The notes under the pieces are model-generated. The model saw only the letters and a list, made by a program, of their open reading frames with translations. It ran no database searches and was not told where the DNA came from. Positions 1 to 5,477 of a stretch of 5,537 nucleotides of DNA are shown piece by piece. The DNA comes from an uncultured Collinsella sp. (lineage in GTDB: Bacteria > Actinomycetota > Coriobacteriia > Coriobacteriales > Coriobacteriaceae): contig CAADVA010000145.1 in assembly GCA_900752345.1 (NCBI GenBank), forward strand, positions 1-5,537, read 5' to 3'. Numbering within the stretch: position 1 is the first letter of the stretch; each line of letters starts with the position of its first letter. Position numbers and translations under genes: made by a program.

Positions 1-26
1 CCGCTGCGCCGCCATTGGGAATGTAG
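1..26 (+). CDS. C-terminal tail of an upstream gene (partial, possibly rpsA)
   Basis: Reading from position 3, the codons give the ending AAPPLGM and then TAG at 24-26. A strong rho-independent terminator begins three bases later, which is what supports a real gene end here. Eight codons are too few to identify the protein. In many Actinobacteria the gene before coaE is rpsA (ribosomal protein S1), and an Ala/Pro-rich tail would suit an S1 C-terminus, but that is inference from gene order only. The other two forward frames run on through the terminator, which makes them less likely. Confidence 0.4.
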
Positions 27-28
27 AA

Positions 29-57
29 GGGGTAGGCCTCGCGGCCTCCCCCTTTTT
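29..57 (+). terminator. Rho-independent terminator of the upstream gene
   Basis: The arms GGGG-t-AGGCC (29-38) and GGCCTCCCC (43-51) pair through nine GC-rich base pairs with one bulged T at 33 and a TCGC loop. A C and five T residues (53-57) follow directly. It begins three bases after the TAG at 24-26. It should insulate coaE from the upstream unit, so coaE probably has its own promoter in the leader that follows. Confidence 0.82.
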
Positions 58-125
58 GCGTTTGATAGAGAGCTGTAATACAAGAACTCGCCTTCGTTTA
101 GCTTGTCTTACTGTTTGGCTGTATT

Positions 126-156
126 TTGAGTCCTTCTTTTGTATTTGCGCGATAAT
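126..156 (+). promoter_or_regulatory. Weak candidate sigma-70-type promoter for coaE
   Basis: The 58-184 leader is AT-rich (49 G+C in positions 61-180, about 41%) and lies between a terminator and coaE, so a promoter is expected here. The best pair I can find is TTGAGT (126-131) and GATAAT (151-156) with a 19-base spacer, which is longer than ideal. Other partial matches are TATTTT at 122-127 and TAATAC at 76-81, neither with a good -35. The exact site is uncertain. Confidence 0.25.
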
Positions 157-172
157 AACTCCCATTGGCGTT

Positions 173-180
173 AGGGAGGA
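173..180 (+). promoter_or_regulatory. Ribosome binding site that fixes the coaE start
   Basis: AGGGAGGA lies four bases before the ATG at 185. The open frame extends upstream to a TTG at 56, but that codon sits inside the T-tract of the terminator and has no Shine-Dalgarno sequence. The ATG at 185 also places the P-loop at the very N-terminus, as in other CoaE proteins. Confidence 0.8.
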
Positions 181-184
181 CTTG

Positions 185-826
185 ATGTTTACCGTTTTTG
201 TCTTGGGCAATATTGCTTCGGGTAAGTCGACCGCCTGTCGCTATCTTGAGTCTCGCGGCGCCATGCTCATTGATTTGGATGATCTCGCAAAATCGTTATA
301 TGTTCCGGGTTCTGATCTCGTTGGCGCACTCGCTGAGGAATTTGGCTGGGACATTCTTGACGAGGAGGGCGGCGTTCGTCGCAGCGTTTTAGCCTCTCGA
401 GCTTTTGTTTCTCCTGATTCCGTCGCTCGGCTCAACGGTATTGTCCATCCGGTCCTTATCGATCAGTTGTCGCTGAGGATTCTTGATCCGGTTTGCTGCA
501 CGGTTTCGTCCCCCCGTTATCCCTTTGCGGTTGTCGAGGTTTCTGCCCCGACTGGTTTTGAGGATGCTTTTGGCCTGGCTGATGAAATTCTGGTTATCAG
601 CGCTCCTTTAGCAGTTCGTCGCGAGCGTGCAATTCATCGTGGTATGGGGTCCTCTGATTTTGATGCTCGCTCTGCATGCCAACCTGATGAGGCTTCGCTT
701 TGCAATCTCGCTACGACGGTAATCGATAATGCGGCAGGCGATAATTCGCTCTATGAACAACTGGACGCATGGCTTGCGCGCCATGGCTTCGGGGATGTAG
801 CGGATAAGGAGGAGGCCGATGCCTAA
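185..826 (+). CDS. coaE: Dephospho-CoA kinase (divergent)
   Basis: Catalyses the last step of coenzyme A synthesis in the cytosol: ATP-dependent phosphorylation of the 3'-hydroxyl of dephospho-CoA. The 213-residue product is close to the family norm of about 200. Visible landmarks are the P-loop GNIASGKST (residues 8-16; K14), the LIDLDDLAK segment matching the usual VIDAD region (28-36), the region from FGWDIL to the LNGIVHP motif (53-89) in typical CoaE order, a shortened lid-like stretch RAIHRGM (148-154), and VIDNAAG (179-185) near the end. Some positions are unusual: the glycine-rich loop is GNIASGKS rather than GGIGSGKS, the RD pair common in the lid reads RG, and the PLLFE-like motif reads APTGFE. 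The last codons overlap the next gene by 8 bp and carry its ribosome binding site, so the two are translationally linked. A nucleotide kinase of changed specificity is possible but less likely. Confidence 0.88.
   Translation: MFTVFVLGNIASGKSTACRYLESRGAMLIDLDDLAKSLYVPGSDLVGALAEEFGWDILDEEGGVRRSVLASRAFVSPDSVARLNGIVHPVLIDQLSLRILDPVCCTVSSPRYPFAVVEVSAPTGFEDAFGLADEILVISAPLAVRRERAIHRGMGSSDFDARSACQPDEASLCNLATTVIDNAAGDNSLYEQLDAWLARHGFGDVADKEEADA
806..815 (+). promoter_or_regulatory. Ribosome binding site of the lytic transglycosylase gene inside coaE
   Basis: AAGGAGGAGG ends three bases before the ATG at 819, while its inner AAGGAGG (806-812) leaves six. It encodes the Lys-Glu-Glu residues at the end of CoaE. 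The site selects ATG 819 and suggests coupling of translation to coaE. Confidence 0.8.
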
Positions 827-1400
827 GACACGTTTCTTTACGTGGTATCGCGTGGCGCCAATTGTCGTTGTGTTCGTCTTCGGCCTTATTTCGCTCGTCT
901 ACTCGTATGCCCCTGCCGCCTTCTTTAAGCCTTTGTATCCGATTGACTATGAGGCATATGTAAAGCAATCGAGCATTTCGCACAATCTTGATCCGTATCT
1001 GGTGTGTGCTGTCATAAAGTCTGAATCGAATTGGGATCCCGAGGCTGAGTCGAATCAAGGCGCTCGGGGATTGATGCAGCTGATGCCTGAGACTGCCCAG
1101 GATATGATTGCCTTGGGTCTTGTCGATGGTAGTGAGTATTCAGCCAACAACCTTAACGATCCCGCTACGAACATCGAGTTTGGCTGTGCGTATTTTTCGT
1201 ATCTTCTAACGTATTTTAACGGGTCGACGGACAGCGCTATTGCCGCATATAACGCCGGCATGGGTAATGTGGACGGTTGGGCACAGCAGGACACATCGCT
1301 TCACAACGCGATTACCTTTCCCGAGACGCAGGCTTATCTGATCCGCGTCAATAATGCCTGGGTTCGCTATAAGACTCTCTATCCCGATCGGTTCGTATAG
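819..1400 (+). CDS. Membrane-anchored lytic transglycosylase, SLT domain (GH23)
   Basis: A 193-residue peptidoglycan lytic transglycosylase that should cleave the MurNAc-GlcNAc bond with 1,6-anhydro product formation, on the outer face of the membrane. A short basic N-terminus is followed by one hydrophobic segment at residues 12-31 (APIVVVFVFGLISLVYSYA region) with no clear signal-peptidase site, so an uncleaved anchor is likely. The SLT domain spans about 48-175. It has the catalytic glutamate E69 in IKSESNWDP, the GLMQLMP motif (84-90), NDPATNIEFG (113-122), AYNAG (143-147) and the PETQAYL motif (168-174). Family members of this short, single-domain type exist in Gram-positive bacteria. 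The start is set by an AAGGAGGAGG site within coaE, with an 8-bp overlap. No cell-wall binding repeats or LysM are present. The substrate class is clear; the biological role (growth, division or secretion) is not shown by the context. Confidence 0.9.
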   Translation: MPKTRFFTWYRVAPIVVVFVFGLISLVYSYAPAAFFKPLYPIDYEAYVKQSSISHNLDPYLVCAVIKSESNWDPEAESNQGARGLMQLMPETAQDMIALGLVDGSEYSANNLNDPATNIEFGCAYFSYLLTYFNGSTDSAIAAYNAGMGNVDGWAQQDTSLHNAITFPETQAYLIRVNNAWVRYKTLYPDRFV

Positions 1401-1420
1401 GACTATGCCTGCCGCCTGCG

Positions 1421-1426
1421 TATACT
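1421..1426 (+). promoter_or_regulatory. Candidate -10 box for uvrB
   Basis: TATACT matches the -10 consensus at five of six positions and lies 31 bases before the uvrB ATG, which would give a leader of about 20 nt. The hexamer 17 bases upstream (TAGGAC, 1398-1403) is a poor -35. The box also forms part of an imperfect palindrome, TATA-CTGCAG-a-TATA (1421-1435). I see no CGAAC-N4-GTTCG type LexA site here. The gene could equally be read from the coaE promoter. Confidence 0.3.
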
Positions 1427-1441
1427 GCAGATATATGAGTT

Positions 1442-1446
1442 AGGAG
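1442..1446 (+). promoter_or_regulatory. Ribosome binding site of uvrB
   Basis: AGGAG lies five bases before the ATG at 1452. This supports that ATG even though it gives UvrB about 20 more N-terminal residues than the E. coli protein. Confidence 0.65.
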
Positions 1447-1451
1447 TATCC

Positions 1452-3692
1452 ATGGCGGAATTTGAAGTTGAGCGTGTTGGAGGAGAGCTCAAACGTTTTG
1501 GCGTTGAGGGCTCTGAGGTGCCGTTTAAGGTCGTGTCTCCATACGAGCCCGCTGGTTCCCAGCCTAAGGCCATTGAGTCGCTTGTGCAGGGCGTGAGGGA
1601 CGGAGATCGCTATCAGGTTTTGCTGGGCGTGACTGGTTCGGGCAAGACCTTCACGATGGCTAAGACTATTGAGGCCCTGGGGAAGCCGACGCTGGTCATG
1701 GCTCCCAACAAAACGCTTGCCGCTCAGCTCGCGAGCGAGCTCAAGGAGTTCTTCCCTGACAACGCCGTGGTCTATTTTGTGTCGTACTACGATTACTATC
1801 AGCCCGAAGCGTATGTGCCGCAAAGCGATACGTATATCGAGAAGGATTCCTCGATTAACGAAGAGGTCGAGATGCTGCGACATCAGGCGACCGCATCGCT
1901 GCTATCTCGACGCGATGTGATCGTCGTCGCATCGGTCTCGTGTATCTATGGCATTGGCTCTCCCGAGGACTATGCTGGCCTAGCTCCGAACGTCGACAAG
2001 AAGGTGCCGCTCGAGCGCGATGACTTTATCCATGCGCTTATCGATATCCAGTACGATCGCAATGACTATGATTTGGCACGTGGCACTTTCCGCGTGCGCG
2101 GCGATGTCGTCGACGTGTATCCGCCCTATGCCGAGCATCCGTTGCGGTTTGAGTTCTTTGGCGACGAGGTCGAGCTGATTGCCGAGATCGATGAGGTCAC
2201 CGGCGAGATGCTGCGTGAGTACGAGGCCATTCCCGTGTGGCCGGCCTCGCACTACGTGACTGAGAAGCCTAAGGTCAAAGCGGCTCTGAAATCAATCAGT
2301 GAAGAGTGCGAGAAGCGTGTGGCCGAGCTCAAGGCGACTGATAAGCTGCTCGAGGCGCAGCGCCTGCAGCAGCGCACCGATTATGATCTTGAGATGCTCG
2401 AGACCATGGGTTTTTGTAACGGTATCGAGAACTACTCGCGTCATCTGGACGGTCGAAAACCGGGCGAGCCGCCGTTTACCCTGATCGATTACTTTCCTAA
2501 GGACATGCTCTGCATCATCGATGAGAGCCATGTGACGGTACCGCAGATCCGCGGCATGCACGAAGGTGACCGCTCGCGTAAGGTGACGCTGGTGGAGCAT
2601 GGTTTTCGTCTGCCTTCGGCACTCGATAACCGCCCGCTTCGTTTCGATGAGTTTGAGGCGAGGATTCCCCAGTTCATCTACGTTTCGGCCACGCCGGGCG
2701 ACTATGAGCTGCGGGTTAGCCAGAACGACGTTGAGCAGATTATTCGTCCGACCGGACTGCTCGATCCAAAGATTGACGTGCGTCCGGTTCGTGGGCAGAT
2801 TGACGATCTTGAGGACGAGATTCGCGAGCGCGTTGCCCGCAAGGAGCGCGTGCTGGTGACCACGCTCACCAAGCGCATGGCCGAGGACCTGACCGACCAT
2901 CTGCTTGATGCCGGCATTAAGGTCAATTACATGCACTCCGATACAGCGACGATGGACCGTGTCGAGATCCTGCGAACGCTGCGCGAGGGAAAGATCGATG
3001 TTCTCGTTGGCATTAACCTGCTTCGCGAGGGTCTAGACCTTCCCGAGGTCTCGCTGGTGGCAATTCTCGACGCCGACAAGGAAGGCTTCTTGCGCAACCG
3101 CCGTTCGCTGATTCAGACGATTGGCCGTGCGGCCCGCAATGCCGACGGCGAGGTCATCATGTATGCAGACGTTGTGACCGATTCGATGAAACAAGCCATC
3201 GAGGAGACGCAGCGCCGTCGCGAGATTCAGATGGCATATAACGAAGAGCATGGCATTGTGCCCAAGACGGTCCGCAAGGCCATTAACGACATTTCGAGCT
3301 TTATTGCCGAGGCCGAAAAGACTGTGGGCTCGAAGGGACGCTCGAAGGGTGACTCTCTGGGTCACGGTGCGTTCTATACACCCGACGAAAACGGCGAGGG
3401 CGCCGCGCCGGAGACGGTGGCACCCGAGCAGACGCTTGCCGAGCAGCTGGAAGGGCTACCGCATGACGAGCTCGTGCGGATCGTCGAGACCATGGAGGAA
3501 GACATGCGTAACGCTTCCGCCGCCATGGACTTTGAGGAGGCGGCGCGTCTGCGCGATGCCGTCGTTCAGATTCGGGCGATGCTTGAGGGCGCATCTGAGG
3601 ACGAAACGATCGAGCGTTTGCGTTCGCAGGCTCGCAAGGGCTCTACCTTTGCTTCGGGCAGAAAACGCCAGGGTGCACGATTCAGGAAGTAG
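1452..3692 (+). CDS. uvrB: UvrABC excinuclease subunit B
   Basis: DNA damage-verification helicase of nucleotide excision repair; it is loaded by UvrA and then recruits the UvrC nuclease. The 746-residue protein has all expected parts: Walker A GVTGSGKT (59-66; K65), the Tyr-rich beta-hairpin YYDYYQPEAYVP (112-123) that inserts between DNA strands, the UvrA-interaction domain (about 160-255), Walker B DESH (357-360), SATP (412-415), motif V GINLLREGLDLPE (520-532), motif VI QTIGRAAR (555-562), and a C-terminal UVR domain (about 674-709) for UvrC binding. It is longer than the usual 660-700 residues. The extra length comes from about 20 N-terminal residues, a Gly/Ser/Lys- then Ala/Pro/Glu-rich linker (about 622-665), and a basic tail ending GARFRK. 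The frame is intact. Neither uvrA nor uvrC is in the window. SOS control is expected from the family, but no operator is recognised here. Confidence 0.98.
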   Translation: MAEFEVERVGGELKRFGVEGSEVPFKVVSPYEPAGSQPKAIESLVQGVRDGDRYQVLLGVTGSGKTFTMAKTIEALGKPTLVMAPNKTLAAQLASELKEFFPDNAVVYFVSYYDYYQPEAYVPQSDTYIEKDSSINEEVEMLRHQATASLLSRRDVIVVASVSCIYGIGSPEDYAGLAPNVDKKVPLERDDFIHALIDIQYDRNDYDLARGTFRVRGDVVDVYPPYAEHPLRFEFFGDEVELIAEIDEVTGEMLREYEAIPVWPASHYVTEKPKVKAALKSISEECEKRVAELKATDKLLEAQRLQQRTDYDLEMLETMGFCNGIENYSRHLDGRKPGEPPFTLIDYFPKDMLCIIDESHVTVPQIRGMHEGDRSRKVTLVEHGFRLPSALDNRPLRFDEFEARIPQFIYVSATPGDYELRVSQNDVEQIIRPTGLLDPKIDVRPVRGQIDDLEDEIRERVARKERVLVTTLTKRMAEDLTDHLLDAGIKVNYMHSDTATMDRVEILRTLREGKIDVLVGINLLREGLDLPEVSLVAILDADKEGFLRNRRSLIQTIGRAARNADGEVIMYADVVTDSMKQAIEETQRRREIQMAYNEEHGIVPKTVRKAINDISSFIAEAEKTVGSKGRSKGDSLGHGAFYTPDENGEGAAPETVAPEQTLAEQLEGLPHDELVRIVETMEEDMRNASAAMDFEEAARLRDAVVQIRAMLEGASEDETIERLRSQARKGSTFASGRKRQGARFRK

Positions 3693-3695
3693 CGA

Positions 3696-3731
3696 ACAGG
3701 CCCCGAGTTCCCTGTGGAGCTTGGGGCCTGT
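3696..3731 (+). terminator. Hairpin between convergent uvrB and flavoprotein genes
   Basis: ACAGGCCCC (3696-3704) pairs perfectly with GGGGCCTGT (3723-3731). In the + strand transcript the stem continues inward for seven more pairs, including two G-U wobbles, to a CTGT loop, giving 16 pairs in total. In the - strand transcript those wobbles become mismatches, so only the outer nine pairs are perfect. No T-tract follows on either side, so termination may be less efficient or factor-assisted. It starts four bases after the uvrB stop and lies 27 bases beyond the stop of the opposing gene, so it may serve both. Confidence 0.65.
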
Positions 3732-3757
3732 GTCGTTCGGACGCGGGAGTTCGTGCG

Positions 3758-5398
3758 CTAGAGTTCTGCTATCAGCGCCTCGGCGCAACGGATGCCGTCG
3801 GTGGCGGCACTCATGATGCCGCCGGCATATCCGGCACCCTCGCCGCAAGGGTAAAGGCCCGGAGTCGACACGGCGTGGCATGTTCGATCGCGGGTGACGG
3901 TGACCGGGGAGCTCGAACGCGTCTCCACGCCAGTGAGGACCGCATCGGGGCGGTCATAGCCACGCAGTTTCTTACCGAGCAGGGGGATTCCCAAACGAAG
4001 CGATTCGACGATATGCTGGGGGAGGGCATCGTCGATCGCCGTCCAGGTCACGCCAAGTGGATAGGTTGGTTTTACCTTTCCGGGTGCCGTGCTGGCGCGT
4101 CTAGCAAGGAAATCTCCGACGAGCTGTGCCGGCGCGTTCCAGTTGGAGCCACCCAGGCGATAGGCGGCTCGCTCGCAGGCGCGCTGGAGTTCAATGCCTG
4201 CGAGCGGGTCATCGTCGGGAAGGTCGTCAGGTGTGACGTTAACGAGTAGGGCGGCATTTGCGTTGCGCCCGTCGCGGGCATTGAGGCTGGCACCGTTGAC
4301 GCAAAGATGGCCCTGCTCGGAAGAAGCCGCGACAACCTGTCCGCCGGGGCACATGCAAAACGAGAACACACTGCGGCCGTTGGGGAGATGGGCGACAAGC
4401 TTGTAGGGGGCTGCTCCGAGTGCCGGGTGCCCTGCCGAAGGGCCATATTGGGCACAGTCGATGTCACGCTGAGAATGCTCGATGCGCACACCCATGGCAA
4501 AGGTCTTTTGCGCGAGGGCAACGTTATGCTCTTTGAGAAGCTCGAATACGTCGCGGGCGGAATGGCCGCAGGCGAGAATGAGGTGCTTTGTGGCGATTGT
4601 CTCGCTTGTGGTTTCTTGGGGTGGCTGAACATCGATGCCGGTGATGGCGCCAGAACCATCGGTTCGGATATTGACGAGCTTTGTTCGATAACGGACGGTT
4701 CCACCGAGCTGCTCGATGCGCTGAGAAATGTTGGTGACGACGGTGGGGAGGATGTCGGAGCCAATGTGCGGCTTGGCGTCCCACAGGATGTCGCGAGGTG
4801 AGCCCGCTTTGACGAAGGTCTCAAGAATCAGTCGATGGGCAGGATTCTTGGTTCCCGTGTTGAGCTTGCCGTCCGAGAAGGTCCCTGCGCCGCCCAGGCC
4901 AAATTGGATATTGCTTTCGGGGTCGATGATACGCTCCTTAAGAAAGAGATCAATCGCTTCCGAGCGGCGAAGTGCGGGGTCGCCGCGCTCGATGAGCAGG
5001 GGTTTAAGGCCCGCTTCGGCAAGGGTCAGGGCGGCGAAGAGACCGGCGCAACCGGCGCCGACAACGACGGGACGCTCCTTGGGTGCATTCGGGACAGGGC
5101 TGGGGAATGAAGGAGCCTCGCCGTCTACCATGCGGATGCGCGAGCGGTCGCGCTCGGCGACGCGGTCGACCGCCTCCTGCTCGAGTCGAGAGCTTGTCAG
5201 TTCAACTCGAAAGCTCAAAATAAAATGGACATCTCGCTTTTTACGGGCGTCGATTGACTTGCGATGGAGCTCAATGGCTTTAATCTGGGAATCCTCGCAT
5301 CGCAGGGCTCGTTTGACGGCGCGTCTACCAATAGCAAGGCAGGCGGTTTCGTCGCCGGCCTCATCGAGTGACGCGTGGACTTGGGTGATTTCGATCAT
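3758..5398 (-). CDS. FAD-dependent oxidoreductase, uncharacterised COG2509 type
   Basis: A 546-residue cytosolic flavoprotein with no known substrate. Residues 1-95 form a mixed alpha/beta N-terminal region with the SIDARKKRDVHFILSF segment (48-63) typical of this family. A Rossmann fold follows, with VVVGAGCAGL (111-120) as the FAD dinucleotide-binding loop and E137 in LLIERG placed to bind the ribose. Further landmarks are FGLGGAGTFSDGKLNTG (166-182), LILACGHSARD (273-283), a CMCPGG segment with C348 and C350, and the C-terminal FAD-contacting CGEGAGYAGGIMSAATDG (518-535). The start ATG is at 5396-5398 behind an AAGGAG site. An open frame runs 42 codons further upstream but through a leader hairpin, so it is rejected. 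The length matches the roughly 530-550 residues of known members. It follows another flavoprotein gene on the same strand. The GidA-like fold is clear, but the reaction cannot be assigned. Confidence 0.9.
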   Translation of the reverse strand: MIEITQVHASLDEAGDETACLAIGRRAVKRALRCEDSQIKAIELHRKSIDARKKRDVHFILSFRVELTSSRLEQEAVDRVAERDRSRIRMVDGEAPSFPSPVPNAPKERPVVVGAGCAGLFAALTLAEAGLKPLLIERGDPALRRSEAIDLFLKERIIDPESNIQFGLGGAGTFSDGKLNTGTKNPAHRLILETFVKAGSPRDILWDAKPHIGSDILPTVVTNISQRIEQLGGTVRYRTKLVNIRTDGSGAITGIDVQPPQETTSETIATKHLILACGHSARDVFELLKEHNVALAQKTFAMGVRIEHSQRDIDCAQYGPSAGHPALGAAPYKLVAHLPNGRSVFSFCMCPGGQVVAASSEQGHLCVNGASLNARDGRNANAALLVNVTPDDLPDDDPLAGIELQRACERAAYRLGGSNWNAPAQLVGDFLARRASTAPGKVKPTYPLGVTWTAIDDALPQHIVESLRLGIPLLGKKLRGYDRPDAVLTGVETRSSSPVTVTRDRTCHAVSTPGLYPCGEGAGYAGGIMSAATDGIRCAEALIAEL

Positions 5399-5404
5399 CG
5401 AGGT

Positions 5405-5410
5405 CTCCTT
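5405..5410 (-). promoter_or_regulatory. Ribosome binding site of the COG2509 flavoprotein gene
   Basis: On the - strand AAGGAG sits six bases before the ATG whose complement is 5396-5398. This fixes the start at 5398 rather than the upstream ATG at 5524. Confidence 0.8.
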
Positions 5411-5424
5411 AGATGCAAGAAAGA

Positions 5425-5448
5425 GGCCGCCCGGTGTCCCAGACGGCC
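5425..5448 (-). terminator. GC-rich hairpin in the leader: intergenic terminator or attenuator
   Basis: In - strand RNA, GGCCGUCUGG pairs with CCGGGCGGCC around a GACA loop: ten pairs, two of them G-U. The U-rich stretch TCTTTCTT follows. The opposite strand would have C-A mismatches at the two wobble positions, so the structure is suited to - strand transcripts. It lies 30 bases after the stop of the upstream flavoprotein gene and 26 bases before the next start codon. It may end the upstream gene or act as a partial terminator within a two-gene unit. If the TATAAT at 5462-5467 is a real -10, it would be a hairpin near the 5' end of the new mRNA. Confidence 0.55.
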
Positions 5449-5461
5449 CGAATGCGTTTTG

Positions 5462-5467
5462 ATTATA
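5462..5467 (-). promoter_or_regulatory. Candidate -10 box for the COG2509 flavoprotein gene
   Basis: A perfect TATAAT on the - strand lies 63 bases before the start codon and 10 bases after the stop of the preceding gene. The hexamer 17 bases further upstream (AAGCAG) is a poor -35 and there is no TGn extension. Transcription from here would start near 5455, just before the leader hairpin. Confidence 0.4.
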
Positions 5468-5477
5468 GACTGCGCGG

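Noticed and set aside
56..184. 43-residue N-terminal extension of CoaE with a hydrophobic stretch, from a TTG at 56
   Set aside because: The TTG lies in the terminator T-tract and has no ribosome binding site. The hydrophobic stretch comes from T-rich leader DNA, and the ATG at 185 has a strong site and gives the family-typical N-terminus.
1382..1395. Possible half LexA box with GTTCG at 1391-1395
   Set aside because: The partner half at the required spacing reads TCCCG, not CGAAC, and the site lies within the end of the lytic transglycosylase coding sequence.
1435..1443. Two-codon ORF (ATG AGT TAG) just before the uvrB ribosome binding site
   Set aside because: It is far too short to support, has no ribosome binding site of its own, and is likely chance.
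2292..2936. 214-codon - strand open frame opposite uvrB
   Set aside because: No recognisable domain or ribosome binding site, and it lies entirely inside strongly conserved uvrB sequence.
3250..3816. 188-codon + strand open frame overlapping the uvrB end and the intergenic hairpin
   Set aside because: It is an Arg-rich frame-shadow of the uvrB linker and UVR region with no start signal, and it crosses the hairpin and both gene ends.
4072..4824. 250-codon - strand open frame in a second frame of the COG2509 gene
   Set aside because: Low-complexity Ser/Pro/Ala composition and no start signal; it is a shadow of the real frame, which shows conserved FAD motifs across the same region.
4728..5462. 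244-codon + strand open frame opposite the COG2509 gene
   Set aside because: The product is rich in Arg and Ser with no domain, as expected for the antisense of a GC-rich gene, and the opposite strand encodes a clear flavoprotein.
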